DNA from: Halorubrum saccharovorum DSM 1137
GTDB lineage: Archaea; Halobacteriota; Halobacteria; Halobacteriales; Haloferacaceae
Length of the DNA: 64,000 nucleotides
Assembly (NCBI RefSeq): GCF_000337915.1
Contig: NZ_AOJE01000021.1
Coordinates: 66,980 to 130,979, forward strand
Direction: 5' to 3'
Positions 9,988 through 18,943 of this stretch are shown here, one piece after another. The translations under genes and the position numbers were made by a program. Below the pieces are notes generated by a model. The model was given only the letters and a program-made list of their open reading frames with translations, searched no databases and was not told the origin of the DNA. The first letter of the stretch is position 1. Every line of letters starts with the position of its first letter.

Positions 9988-11033
9988 GGCGATCCCACGG
10001 GGTGGAGCCCCTGGAACTCCAGGCCGGCGTCTTCGGGCAGCCCGAGGGCGACGTTCGCCGCGTGGACCGCCTGTCCGGCGGAGCCTTTCATCATGTTGTC
10101 TATCGCCGAGAAGACGACGATACGCCGGTTACCGGGATCGAGCTCGAAGCCGACCTCGCCGTGATTGGTGCCGGCGACCGCCTTCGGCTCGGGGTAGCGG
10201 TAGACGCCGCCTCCGCCGGAGACGATCCGCATGAACGGCTCGTCGGCGTAGGCGCCGCGGTACGCCTGCCACAGGTCCGCCTTCGAGACGGGCTCGTCGG
10301 GGAAGACGTGGCAGGTCGCGCTCGCGCCGCGCACCATCTCGACCGCGTGGACGGTGAAGGAGACGTCGAGCCCGAGGTACGCCCCGATCTCCGCCTCGTG
10401 GCGGTGGCTCGTGGGCGCGTACGGGCGCACGACGCCCGACCGCTCCGGGTGCGAGGAGGCCGCGCCGCCGCCGGCGCCGCCCTCCGAGGAGCCCACCTTC
10501 ACGTCGACGACGACCTCGCCCGCGTCGGGACCGAGCGCGCCCGCGTCGACGAGGGGCTTGAGCCCGAGCATCGTCGCGGTCGCGTTGCAGCCGCCGCCGG
10601 CGATCAGGTCGGCGCCGGGGAGGTTCTCGCGGTTGATCTCGGGGAGCGCGTACTCGGCGCGCTCCAAGTACTCGGGCGACTCGTGGCCGTCGTACCACTC
10701 GTCGTACAGCTCGGCCTCGGGAAGTCGGAAGTCGGCCGAGAGGTCGACGACCGTGTCGGCGGCCTCGAAGTACTCGTCGATCCGCCCCATCGAGACGCCG
10801 TGGGGGGTCGCCGAGAACAGCACGTCGACCGACTCCAGGTCGTCCGGGTCCGAGAAGCGCAGGTCGAGCCCGCGCAGGTTCGGATGCGACCGACCGACCG
10901 TCATGTTGTCGGCCGACCGCGACGTGGCCTGCACCACGTCGAATCCGGGGTGTCCGGAGAGGATCCGCAACAGCTCGCCGCCGGTGAAGCCGGTGCCGCC
11001 GACGACGCTCGCGGTGTACGTCTCGTCGGTCAT
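9984..11033 (-). CDS. argC: [LysW]-glutamate/aminoadipate-phosphate reductase
   Basis: NADPH-dependent reductase of 349 residues that turns the acyl phosphate into the semialdehyde. The Rossmann motif GGTGFTGGE is at 12-20 and the catalytic Cys is C149 in GGGCNATAT. It is the LysY/ArgC form used with carrier-bound substrates. It overlaps argX upstream and argB downstream by 4 bp each. Confidence 0.92.
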   Translation of the reverse strand: MTDETYTASVVGGTGFTGGELLRILSGHPGFDVVQATSRSADNMTVGRSHPNLRGLDLRFSDPDDLESVDVLFSATPHGVSMGRIDEYFEAADTVVDLSADFRLPEAELYDEWYDGHESPEYLERAEYALPEINRENLPGADLIAGGGCNATATMLGLKPLVDAGALGPDAGEVVVDVKVGSSEGGAGGGAASSHPERSGVVRPYAPTSHRHEAEIGAYLGLDVSFTVHAVEMVRGASATCHVFPDEPVSKADLWQAYRGAYADEPFMRIVSGGGGVYRYPEPKAVAGTNHGEVGFELDPGNRRIVVFSAIDNMMKGSAGQAVHAANVALGLPEDAGLEFQGLHPVGSP

Positions 11034-11917
11034 GCCGTGACCTCCTCGTCGTCGGCCGTCGCGGCCGCCTTCGCCTCCAACCAGTCGACGACCTTCGCGG
11101 GCACGTCGACGTCGCTGGCCGAGTCGAGCGCCTTGAACTCGACCGTGTGGTTCACCTCGTGAACGGTGTACTCGCCGGAGCCGGTGCCGCCCACCTCCAT
11201 CAGGTCGACGCCAAGCATGCCGCCGCCGACAGCCGCAGAGGCGCGCTCAACCAGATCGAGCGCGCGGTCGTCGAGGTCGAACGACTTCGTCTCGCCGCCC
11301 TTCGCGGCGTTCGTGAGCCAGTGGTCGGACGACCGGGTCATCGCGGCGACCGGCTCGCCGTCGACCGCCAGCACGCGGATGTCGCGGCCGGGCTTGTCGA
11401 CGAACTCCTGGATGTAGAACACCTTGTGCTCGTAGTGGCCGAGCGTCTCCTTGTGCTCTAAGATCGCCTCCGCGGCGTTGCGCGTGTCGATCTTCGCCAT
11501 CAGCCGGCCCCACGAGCCGACGACGGGCTTGAGCACGCAGGGGTAGCCGAACTCCTCGATGGCCTCCATCGCGGTCTCCTTCGTGAACGCGACTTCGGTC
11601 GCGGGAGTCGGGATGTCGGCCTCCGCGAGCGCGAGCGAGTTCTTCGCCTTGTCGGCGCAGACGTCGCCCGTCTCGGGGGAGTTGATCACGGGAACGCCGT
11701 AGCTGTCGAGGAACTTGGTCGCGTACAGCGACCGGCTCGTCGACAGGCAGCGGTCGACGACCAAGTCGAGGTCGGCGACGTCGGCCGTGGTCGACTCCAG
11801 GCCGAACCGCTCCTTGCGCACGTCGATCTTCGTGACCTCGTGACCGCGGTCGCGGAGCTCGGCGAGCAGCAGCTTCTCGTCTTTCCGGATCCGCGAGTAG
11901 AGGATCCCTATTTGCAT
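11030..11917 (-). CDS. argX: Glutamate-ArgW/LysW ligase (RimK-type ATP-grasp)
   Basis: ATP-grasp ligase that joins the amino group of glutamate to the C-terminal Glu of the carrier protein ArgW, committing glutamate to ornithine synthesis. The protein reads MQIGILYSRIRKDEKLL and contains the RimK-like KPVVGSWGRL and LKPVVGS region, FVDKPGRDIR, and the terminal EVNHTVEFKA metal-site motif. The ATG at 11917 is chosen; a GTG three codons upstream (11926) is possible. It follows argW after about 40 bp and overlaps argC by 4 bp. LysX paralogues make the aminoadipate conjugate; the all-arginine context supports ArgX. Confidence 0.9.
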   Translation of the reverse strand: MQIGILYSRIRKDEKLLLAELRDRGHEVTKIDVRKERFGLESTTADVADLDLVVDRCLSTSRSLYATKFLDSYGVPVINSPETGDVCADKAKNSLALAEADIPTPATEVAFTKETAMEAIEEFGYPCVLKPVVGSWGRLMAKIDTRNAAEAILEHKETLGHYEHKVFYIQEFVDKPGRDIRVLAVDGEPVAAMTRSSDHWLTNAAKGGETKSFDLDDRALDLVERASAAVGGGMLGVDLMEVGGTGSGEYTVHEVNHTVEFKALDSASDVDVPAKVVDWLEAKAAATADDEEVTA

Positions 11918-11958
11918 GTCGACCACTCGCGTGTTGCGGTCGTGGCGATCGTCGCCAT

Positions 11959-12147
11959 CTACTCTCCCCAGTCCTCCTCGAGTTCGGGGGCCTCTTCCAA
12001 CACGACGGGGTCCAGCGAGATGACCTCCAGCTCGGTCCCGGTGACCGGGCTGTCGATGATCTCGCCGACCTCGACGTCGGCCGGAAGCTCGATCTCTTCG
12101 CCCGTGATCGGGTCCTCTGCCATCACTGGATCGGTGTCGCTCGTCAT
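11959..12147 (-). CDS. argW: Amino-group carrier protein ArgW/LysW
   Basis: Tiny acidic carrier (62 residues) to which glutamate is attached during ornithine synthesis. It ends in EDWGE, the conserved tail whose final Glu is the attachment point. The central part (GTELEVISLDP) matches the LysW fold. Strikingly there is no cysteine: the zinc ribbon CxxC pairs of bacterial LysW are replaced by DPITG and SPVTG. The ATG at 12147 has GGGGGT 3 nt upstream. A start at 12123 would give the classic 54-residue form. It is the first gene of the argW-X-C-B-D-E series, 292 bp from argH, with its own palindrome upstream. Confidence 0.9.
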   Translation of the reverse strand: MTSDTDPVMAEDPITGEEIELPADVEVGEIIDSPVTGTELEVISLDPVVLEEAPELEEDWGE

Positions 12148-12190
12148 CGTACCCCCTACTCGACCGTGAACCCGCATAAACCCTTCGAAC

Positions 12191-12208
12191 TTGTAATTTA
12201 GATTACAA
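12191..12208. promoter_or_regulatory. Perfect palindrome upstream of argW (candidate operator)
   Basis: TTGTAAT-TTAG-ATTACAA forms a perfect 7-bp inverted repeat 44-61 bp before the argW ATG. On the transcribed strand it overlaps the AT-rich CTATTTATTG segment, which could hold the TATA box. The geometry fits a dimeric regulator of the Lrp/AsnC type blocking or aiding preinitiation, but the factor is not identified here. Confidence 0.6.
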
Positions 12209-12257
12209 TAAATAGGCTACCCGCTAACGGATGAAGATCGGTCGTACAACCGCCGTG

Positions 12258-12279
12258 TGAAATCCGATGTCAGATTTCA
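12258..12279. repeat. Inverted repeat between argH and argW
   Basis: TGAAATC (12258-12264) and GATTTCA (12273-12279) are separated by 8 nt. The site lies 50 bp upstream of the palindrome facing argW. It could be a second operator half-site pair or a weak transcript-end hairpin. Confidence 0.4.
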
Positions 12280-12350
12280 GTAGTTAGTGTGTCCCCTCGC
12301 GGGGACGGCGGCGCCGTCGGCGGTCGCGGGTCGACCGTCGACGGCACCGG

Positions 12351-12418
12351 TCGTCGCGGTGGTCGCGGTGGTCGCGGTCGCCGCAGTCGCGGTGGTTGCG
12401 GTCGCCGCGGTCGCCGGT
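12351..12418. repeat. Low-complexity GTCGCGGTG tandem repeat
   Basis: About seven degenerate copies of the nonamer GTCGCGGTG or GTCGCCGCG occupy the space just downstream of the argH stop. No reading frame across it is bounded like a gene. It looks like simple-sequence DNA. Confidence 0.7.
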
Positions 12419-12438
12419 TCGCGGCGGCCGTCGCCGGC

Positions 12439-13911
12439 TCACACATACTCGGCTACCTCCGCGTCCAGCAGTTCCGCCGCCGCCGCGAGCGACTCCCGCT
12501 CGTCGGCGAGCACCGCGTCGTCGTCTTCGATCCTCACCGTCGCGTTCGCGAGCTCGTCGTCGACGGCGTCGGGGGCGGGTCCCCCGGCCGAGTCGCGGCT
12601 CGCGACGCTGGCGGCGGGGTCGAGTGCGGACTCCACGTCCTCGCGGCTCACGTGTGCCGAGAGGGACTCGCCCGTCACCTTTCGAGTGGCCTCGTCAACT
12701 TTTGCGGCCGCGGCGGCCGGCGAGTCGTCGTCGGAGACGGTCTCGGCGGCGCTCGCGACGATCTCGTGGGCGGTCCGGAAGGGCATCCCGCCCATCGCGA
12801 GCAGGTCGGCAACCCCCGTCGCCGTCGAGAACCCCTCGCCCGCGGCGTCCGCGAGCGCCGCCTCGTCCCAGTCGACGGTCGCGACCGCGCCCGCGGCGAC
12901 CTCCGTCGCCTCCCGCACGTCGTCGGCGATCTCGAACACGCTCGCGTGGGCGCGCTGGAGGTCGCGGTTGTACGCGCGCGGGAGTCCCTTGAGGAGACTC
13001 AGCGTCCCCGTCGCCTCGCCGATCGCGTCGCCGGCGACGCCGCGAGTCAGCTCCAGCGTGTCCGGGTTCTTCTTCTGGGGCATGATCGAGGAGGTGGAGG
13101 CGTATTCGTCCGACAGCTCCACGAACCCCTTGTTCGAGAAGAGGATGAGGTCCTCCGCGAGCCCCGACAGCGTCGTCGCGAGCGTCGCACACGCGGTCGA
13201 CCCCTCGGCGAGGAAGTCGCGCGCCGACGCCGCGTCCGTCGAGTTCCGGACCGTCCCGTCGAACCCGAGCAGCTCCGCGGTCCGGTCGCGGTCGATATCG
13301 AACGGCGTCCCCGCGAACGCGGCCGCGCCGAGCGGCGACCGGTTCACCCGGTCGTACGCGTCGAGCAGGCGCTCGGTGTCGCGGGCGATCCCGCCCTCGT
13401 ACGACAGCAGATAGTGCGCGACCGTCGTGGGCTGGGCCGGCTGGAGGTGGGTGTAGCCGGGCATCACGGTCTCGGTGTGCTCGCTCGCGACCTCGACGAG
13501 CGCCTCGCGGAGCGCGATCGTGGCCTCGACGACCGCGAGCAGGTCCTCGCGCAGGCGGTACCGGATGCAGGTCGCCACCTCGTCGTTGCGCGAGCGGGCG
13601 GTGTGCATCCGCCCGCCGTCGGGCCCGATCCGGTCGATCACGGCGGTCTCGATCGCCTCGTGAACGTCCTCGCCGTCCGGAAGCGCGTCGTGGCCGGCGG
13701 CCTCCACGTCGTCGAGCGCCCCGAGAATCTCGCCGGCGACCGCGCTATCGACGATCCCCCGCTCGGCGAGCATCACCGTGTGCGCGCGGTCGACCGCGAG
13801 GTCGGCCTCGAAGATCGCCGCGTCGGCGGCGAGGCTCGACAGGAACTCGCGGGCGGGGCCGCCGCTGAAGCGGTCGCGGCGAACGGCCGTGCCGGGGTCG
13901 TCGTCGGTCAT
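12439..13911 (-). CDS. argH: Argininosuccinate lyase
   Basis: Cleaves argininosuccinate to arginine and fumarate. The 490-residue protein has HTARSRND (103-110), the catalytic-base region GYTHLQPAQPTT (152-163) and the fumarase-family signature SSIMPQKKNP (274-283). Its ATG directly follows the argG stop, so the two final pathway enzymes are co-translated. C-terminal residues are Ala-rich but the active-site core is intact. Confidence 0.95.
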   Translation of the reverse strand: MTDDDPGTAVRRDRFSGGPAREFLSSLAADAAIFEADLAVDRAHTVMLAERGIVDSAVAGEILGALDDVEAAGHDALPDGEDVHEAIETAVIDRIGPDGGRMHTARSRNDEVATCIRYRLREDLLAVVEATIALREALVEVASEHTETVMPGYTHLQPAQPTTVAHYLLSYEGGIARDTERLLDAYDRVNRSPLGAAAFAGTPFDIDRDRTAELLGFDGTVRNSTDAASARDFLAEGSTACATLATTLSGLAEDLILFSNKGFVELSDEYASTSSIMPQKKNPDTLELTRGVAGDAIGEATGTLSLLKGLPRAYNRDLQRAHASVFEIADDVREATEVAAGAVATVDWDEAALADAAGEGFSTATGVADLLAMGGMPFRTAHEIVASAAETVSDDDSPAAAAAKVDEATRKVTGESLSAHVSREDVESALDPAASVASRDSAGGPAPDAVDDELANATVRIEDDDAVLADERESLAAAAELLDAEVAEYV

Positions 13912-15153
13912 TTAGAGCTGGTCGCTGTCGGTTCCGTCCGTCTCTCCGGAGCCGTCGGTGGCCAGTTCGGGCTTCGAGACGTTCGCCTTCACGTCGTTGG
14001 CGAGGCGCTCCTGCAGCCCGTGGTACTTCGCGACGCCCGTGGCGTCCTCCTGCGCGATGCCGGCCACGTCCTCGGTGTTGAACGAGGCCATCTCCTCGGA
14101 GTAGACGGCGTACTCCGAGTCGCGGGCGACGACGCGGCAGTTGCCGCCGGAGACCTTCACCGTCGCCGTGCCCGTCACCACGTCCTGCGTCTCGTCGATG
14201 AACGCGTCGAGCGCGTCGACGACGGGGGCGAAGACGAGACCCTGGTACGCCTTCTCGGACCACTCCTGCTCGATCCCCTTCTTGAACGAGCGCTCGTTCT
14301 TGGTTAAGACCAGGTCTTCGAGCGCCTGGTGGGCCGTCAGCAGGACGGTCGCGGCCGGATGCTCGTAGTTCTCGCGTACCTTCAGCCCGAGCATGCGGTC
14401 CTCCATCACGTCGGTGCGGCCGATGCCGTAGCCGCCGGCGTACTCGTTGAGGTGCTGGATGAGCGAGACGGGGTCCATCTCCTCGCCGTCGACGGCGACC
14501 GGGACGCCCTCCTCGAAGGCGACCTCGATGGTGGTCTCCCCTTCCGGCTCCGCAGTCCACTCGTAGATGTCCTCCGGCGGCTCGTAGTTCGGGTCCTCCA
14601 GCTTCCCGCCCTCGACCGCGCGCGACCAGATGTTCTCGTCGATGGACCAGACGCCGCCGTCGCCGGCCTCGACGGGCAGGTCCTTCTCGGCGGCGTAGTC
14701 GATCTCCCACTCGCGGGTGAGCCCGAGCTCGCGGACGGGGGCGATCACTTCGAGGTCGGAGCCGCGCCAGACGGCCTCGAACCGGAGCTGGTCGTTCCCC
14801 TTCCCCGTGCAGCCGTGCGCGATCGCGTCACAGCCCTGCTCCTCGGCGACGCCCAGGATCGCCTCGGCGATGACGGGGCGCGCGAGGGCGGTCCCGAGCG
14901 GGTAGCCCTGGTACGTCGCGTTCGCCTTCACCGCGTCGTAACACAGGTCCGCGAACTCCTCTTTGGCGTCGACGACGTGGATGTCGAGCCCGAGTGCCTC
15001 CGCGGTCTCCTCCGCCTCGTCGAACTCCTCGGTCGGCTGCCCGACGTCGACGTTGACGCCGATGACCTCGTCGTAGCCGTACTCCTCTTTCAACAGCGGC
15101 ACGCAGACGGTCGTGTCGAGTCCCCCACTGAACGCGAGTGCAACGGTTGCCAT
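13912..15153 (-). CDS. argG: Argininosuccinate synthase
   Basis: ATP-dependent condensation of citrulline and aspartate. The 413-residue protein has the N-type ATP pyrophosphatase loop FSGGLDTT (8-15), IAHGCTGKGNDQLRFE and the citrulline/aspartate region SIDENIWSR. It is the promoter-proximal gene of the arginine cluster. The AT-rich segment AATTTAAGG, 30 bp before the ATG on the coding strand, is a plausible TATA box. Confidence 0.95.
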   Translation of the reverse strand: MATVALAFSGGLDTTVCVPLLKEEYGYDEVIGVNVDVGQPTEEFDEAEETAEALGLDIHVVDAKEEFADLCYDAVKANATYQGYPLGTALARPVIAEAILGVAEEQGCDAIAHGCTGKGNDQLRFEAVWRGSDLEVIAPVRELGLTREWEIDYAAEKDLPVEAGDGGVWSIDENIWSRAVEGGKLEDPNYEPPEDIYEWTAEPEGETTIEVAFEEGVPVAVDGEEMDPVSLIQHLNEYAGGYGIGRTDVMEDRMLGLKVRENYEHPAATVLLTAHQALEDLVLTKNERSFKKGIEQEWSEKAYQGLVFAPVVDALDAFIDETQDVVTGTATVKVSGGNCRVVARDSEYAVYSEEMASFNTEDVAGIAQEDATGVAKYHGLQERLANDVKANVSKPELATDGSGETDGTDSDQL

Positions 15154-15524
15154 TACCGGAGTAGAATAGACTCTACCCCTTAAATTCGTCGGTTTAGATG
15201 TTGTAAGGAAATGGCGGCGGCGACGCTACGGACGGACGTAGCTGTCACTCTCCGGAACGGAACGGCGCGAACGCGACGAGGGAGGAAGTTATCGGCCCGA
15301 AGGGGCCGGTCGTCGCGCCGCGCCGGAAGCCGGTCGCGGCGGTCGGACGCCTCGTCGCGGTCGCGGGGCTCGTCGGCCTCGGACGAGAGCGGCGTCGAGA
15401 CGAGCCTCCGCGGTCATCACCTGTATCTACCCGAGTTTCGGTATAAAAAGATTCCGCACCTGGCGGCCGGTCGCAACGTTTGCCGGTCGGCGTCGTCGGC
15501 TACGGCGCCGCCCGGAGGCGACGG
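15154..15524. other. 371-bp gap upstream of argG
   Basis: Both neighbours (hemL and argG) are on the minus strand. The argG-proximal end is AT-rich and should hold the promoter (AATTTAAGG near 15180). A second AT-rich patch, GGTATAAAAAG, lies near 15440. The middle is GC-rich with Arg/Ser-type low-complexity frames that I do not consider coding. No tRNA or clear hairpin was found. Confidence 0.5.
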
Positions 15525-16862
15525 TTATAGCGCCTCGCGGTACGCCGCCAGCGTCTCCTCGACGTCCTCCTCGGTGTGCGCGTAGGAGGTGAACTGACAC
15601 TCGAACTGGTTCGCGGTGAGGAAGACGCCCCGCTCTTTCATCTCCTGCCAGAACACGCGCTCCCAGCGGTCGGTGGCGGCGCGAGCGACGTCGGCGCCGG
15701 TCTTCGGACAGCCGTCGTAGCGGTCGCAGTCGGGGTCCTGTCGGCAGCCGCCGGGACAGCAGGCGTCGGGGTCGTCGGGCGCGTCGCGCGTGAAGACCGT
15801 CTTGAACATCGAGTCGGTGCCGACGACGGTGTACTCGGGCGCGCGCTCCGCGCAGATCTCGGCGATCCCCTCGCGGAGCTTCCGGCCGAGGCGGTTGACG
15901 TGCTCGTACACGTCGTTCTCGGCGGCGTACTCCAAGGTGGCTTTCCCGGCCGCCATCGTCACCGGGTGGCCGGAGAACGTCCCCGACTGGAACACGTCGC
16001 CGGCGGGCGTGAACTCCTCGACGATCTCGGCTTGCCCGCCGATCGCGCCGACCGGGAAGCCGCCGCCGACGATCTTGCCGAACGTCGTCACGTCGGGCGT
16101 GACGCCGAACTTCGACTGCGCGCAGCCGAGGCCGCCCACGCGGAACCCGGTGATCACCTCGTCGAAGACGAGGAGGGAGCCGTGGTCGTCACACAGGTCG
16201 CGGAGCGTCTCGTGGTAGCCGTCGATCGGGGTGACGATGCCCATATTGGCGAGGATCGGCTCGACGAGGACCGCCGCGATGTCGTCGCCGTGCTCGGCGA
16301 ACACCTCCTTCGCCGCCTGCGGGTCGTTGAACGGGATCGGGAGGGTGTGCTCGGCGAACTCCTCGGGGATCCCCTTCGTCGAGGGGTGCGGGTCGTCCGG
16401 CGGCCCCTCCACGAGCGTCGACTCCTGTGCCCCGTGGTAGCCGCCCTGCATGACGACGATCTTGTCGCGGCCGGTGTGGCCGCGCGCGAGCCGCACCGCC
16501 GAGACGGTCGCCTCCGTCCCCGAGTTGACGAACCGGATCGACTCCACGCTCGGGACGTGTCGGGCTACGAACTCGGCGTGTTCGACCTCGATCTCGGTGG
16601 GCGCGCCGTACATCGGGCCCGCGGCGACGTGCGACTGGATCGCCGCCTCCACCGGCTCCGGAAGGTCGTGGCCGTACAGCAGCGGGCCGTACCCCATCAC
16701 CCAATCGACGTACCGGTTGCCGTCGGCGTCGATCACGTGCCCGCCGTCGCCGCGCTCGACGAAGAACGGGTGCGGCATCGTCGCTCGGACGGAGGAGTTG
16801 ACGCCGCCGGGCATGACCGACAGCGCGCGGTCGTACAGCCCGCGAGAGCGCTCGTGGTTCAT
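15525..16862 (-). CDS. hemL: Glutamate-1-semialdehyde 2,1-aminomutase
   Basis: PLP enzyme making 5-aminolevulinate for haem and cobalamin. The 445-residue protein starts at the ATG at 16862 ([13 protein letters not shown]). It has [23 protein letters not shown] and the PLP lysine in [14 protein letters not shown]. Unusually, residues ~368-385 contain five cysteines (pattern CC-x3-C-x5-C-x5-C) in a Pro/Asp/Gly loop, which bacterial HemL lacks. This could bind a metal or form disulfides. The rest of the enzyme appears intact. Confidence 0.93.
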   Translation of the reverse strand: MNHERSRGLYDRALSVMPGGVNSSVRATMPHPFFVERGDGGHVIDADGNRYVDWVMGYGPLLYGHDLPEPVEAAIQSHVAAGPMYGAPTEIEVEHAEFVARHVPSVESIRFVNSGTEATVSAVRLARGHTGRDKIVVMQGGYHGAQESTLVEGPPDDPHPSTKGIPEEFAEHTLPIPFNDPQAAKEVFAEHGDDIAAVLVEPILANMGIVTPIDGYHETLRDLCDDHGSLLVFDEVITGFRVGGLGCAQSKFGVTPDVTTFGKIVGGGFPVGAIGGQAEIVEEFTPAGDVFQSGTFSGHPVTMAAGKATLEYAAENDVYEHVNRLGRKLREGIAEICAERAPEYTVVGTDSMFKTVFTRDAPDDPDACCPGGCRQDPDCDRYDGCPKTGADVARAATDRWERVFWQEMKERGVFLTANQFECQFTSYAHTEEDVEETLAAYREAL

Positions 16863-17070
16863 GTCCCGGCGTTCGGTCGGCAGCGTGAAAGTTGTTGCCG
16901 AACCGGGCGACGAGAGGCGATCTGATCGCCGGAGGGCCACCGGAAACGCGGGCGACACCGTCGGTGGCGTCGCACCGCGGAAAAAGCGTCAGTCGAAGAC
17001 CGCCGCCGCGTCGGTCGTTTCGCCGGCGCCGATCCGTTATCGATTCACCGCCGGGGTCGGCCGTCCGGCC

Positions 17071-18750
17071 CTACACCGCCTCCGGACCGGTCGTGCCGGT
17101 GCGGACCTGCAACGCGTCCTCGACCGGCATGATGAACACCTTGCCGTCACCGGGCTCGCCGGTCTTCGCGGCGTCGGCGATCGCGTCCGCGACCTCGTCG
17201 GCCGGGATGTCGGCGACGACCACGTCGATCTTCACCTTCTGGTGGAGGTCGACCGTGAACTCCTCGCCGCGCCACTGGCCCGTCTTCGCGGGCTGGCTGC
17301 CGCGGCCCGAGACGTTCGTCACGGTGAGCGAGGGCGCGTTGATCTCCGCGAGCGCCTGCTTGATGGCCCCGAGCTTGTCGGGGCGGACGACCGCCGTGAC
17401 CATCTTGATCTCCGAGCCCGCCTCCTCGCCGCCGTCGGCGCGCGGGGATTCGTCGGTGGTGTCGACGACGGAGGGACCGCCGTCGGTCGCGACGTTCGCT
17501 TTACCGAACTCGGGGTACGTCTCGACGCCGTGTTCGCTGACATCGAGTCCGTCACGCTCGTGGTCGGGGGTGACGCGGGCCTGACCGGCGGCCTTGAAGA
17601 CGCCGAACACCACGCCGGTCGCGACGACCGTCCACGCGGTGATGACGACGACGCCGATCACCTGCGAGACGAGCAGGTCCATCGAGAAGCCGTCCACGTG
17701 GATGAACGGCAGCGCGAGGACGCCGATGACGCCCGCAGAGCCGTGAACCGGGAACACCGCGCACACGTCGTCGATCTTCATTTTGTCCGAGACGAACTCG
17801 AACACGAGCGGGAGCTGGAGGCCGCAGATCAGCGCGACCGCGATGGCGCCCCACCAGGTGATCGCGTTGGCCGTGCCGGTGACGGCGACGAGTCCCGCAA
17901 GCACGCCGTTGGCGACGTACAGGGTGTCGACCTTCTTCGTGAGGTACATCGAGCCGAGCGCCGCGCCGATTGCCCCGGCTCCCATGCCGAGCGTCGTCGT
18001 CAGGGAGACGCGGCCGACCGCGGCGTAGCCGCCGAGCGCGAGCTCGCCGGACTCCGTGACCGAGAAGACGGTCGCGGTCGTCCCGACGTTGAATCCGTAC
18101 CAGCCGAACGCCAAGATGAGCGTGCCGAGCACCGCGAACGTCATCGAGTGACCGGGGATGACGTTCGTGGACCCGTCCTCGGCGTAGCGATCCATGCGCG
18201 GTCCAAGCATGTACGCCGCGGTGAGACCGGCGATGCCGCCGACCCCGTGGACGATCATCCCGCCCGCGAAGTCAGTGAAGCCGAGGCCGGCGCCGCCGAG
18301 GAAGCCGCCGCCCCAGGTGATTCCCGCGACGACCGGGTAGATGACCGCGGAGATAGCGACCGTGTACGCGACGTACGCGCGGAGTTTCGCGCGGCCGGCG
18401 ACCGCACCGGAGACGATCGTCGCCGCCGTCATCGCGAAGACGGCGCCGAACAGCCAGCTATTGACCCAACCGCCGTCGCTGAGGGCCGACGCCGGAGAGA
18501 ATCCGCCGCCGCCGGCGACGCCTTCGATCCCGAAGCCGATCAGGAAGTACACTAAGACACCGACTCCCCACGTGAGGAGATTCTTCGTGAGCTGGTTCGC
18601 GACGTTCTTCGCGCGTACCTGCCCGGCCTCCAGCATCGCGAAGCCGGCGTGCATGAAGAAGATCAGGAAACAGACCACCGCGACCCACATCAGGTTCACG
18701 CCCTCCGCGAGGACGCTCGGGTCGATGCTCGCGAGTACGCCGGTCGTCAC
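17071..18750 (-). CDS. amt: Ammonium transporter fused to a PII signalling domain
   Basis: Residues 1-~415 form an Amt/Rh channel with about eleven hydrophobic segments (start [13 protein letters not shown], then [19 protein letters not shown]). Residues ~447-559 are a complete PII (GlnB/GlnK) domain: [18 protein letters not shown], the T-loop, and the B-loop [26 protein letters not shown] normally blocks Amt as a separate protein; here it is covalently attached. The T-loop Tyr51 equivalent, the uridylylation site, is Phe (about residue 498), and Tyr46 is Trp. A ~30-residue acidic linker joins the two parts. The GTG start at 18750 is fixed by the Shine-Dalgarno GAGGTGATC at 18756-18764. Confidence 0.93.
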   Translation of the reverse strand: MTTGVLASIDPSVLAEGVNLMWVAVVCFLIFFMHAGFAMLEAGQVRAKNVANQLTKNLLTWGVGVLVYFLIGFGIEGVAGGGGFSPASALSDGGWVNSWLFGAVFAMTAATIVSGAVAGRAKLRAYVAYTVAISAVIYPVVAGITWGGGFLGGAGLGFTDFAGGMIVHGVGGIAGLTAAYMLGPRMDRYAEDGSTNVIPGHSMTFAVLGTLILAFGWYGFNVGTTATVFSVTESGELALGGYAAVGRVSLTTTLGMGAGAIGAALGSMYLTKKVDTLYVANGVLAGLVAVTGTANAITWWGAIAVALICGLQLPLVFEFVSDKMKIDDVCAVFPVHGSAGVIGVLALPFIHVDGFSMDLLVSQVIGVVVITAWTVVATGVVFGVFKAAGQARVTPDHERDGLDVSEHGVETYPEFGKANVATDGGPSVVDTTDESPRADGGEEAGSEIKMVTAVVRPDKLGAIKQALAEINAPSLTVTNVSGRGSQPAKTGQWRGEEFTVDLHQKVKIDVVVADIPADEVADAIADAAKTGEPGDGKVFIMPVEDALQVRTGTTGPEAV

Positions 18751-18755
18751 GCTTC

Positions 18756-18764
18756 GATCACCTC
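18756..18764 (-). promoter_or_regulatory. Shine-Dalgarno deciding the GTG start of amt
   Basis: GAGGTGATC on the minus strand, 5 nt before GTG 18750, matches the 16S 3' end over nine bases. No in-frame ATG exists nearby upstream before a stop, so it fixes the start codon. Confidence 0.8.
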
Positions 18765-18844
18765 AACTGAACATTCGTTATCCAAACCGTGCATTTCGTC
18801 CGTGTTCATGTTCTGAATCACGTTCCGACAACGGGGAACAGGAA

Positions 18845-18852
18845 TATATAAA
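18845..18852 (-). promoter_or_regulatory. TATA box of amt
   Basis: TTTATATA on the minus strand, preceded by CGAACG as a possible BRE. Transcription should begin about 26 bp downstream, leaving a leader near 70 nt that carries the strong Shine-Dalgarno. The archaeal TBP gene is in this window (24368). Confidence 0.7.
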
Positions 18853-18931
18853 CGTTCGAGTTGAGTTTCACAAGAAATCTGCTTGATGATACGGAAGGTG
18901 TTCAATATAAGGACAAGTCAATGTTGTATTA

Positions 18932-18943
18932 GGTCATATGACC
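18932..18943. promoter_or_regulatory. 12-bp palindrome upstream of the amt promoter
   Basis: GGTCATATGACC is a perfect palindrome about 80 bp upstream of the amt TATA box. Its position suits an activator or repressor of nitrogen genes; the factor is unknown. Confidence 0.45.

Noticed and set aside
15211-15585. Ser/Arg-rich open frame between argG and hemL
   Set aside because: It overlaps the end of hemL, is composed of low-complexity Arg/Ser runs, and has no start signal. It is a GC-driven open frame.
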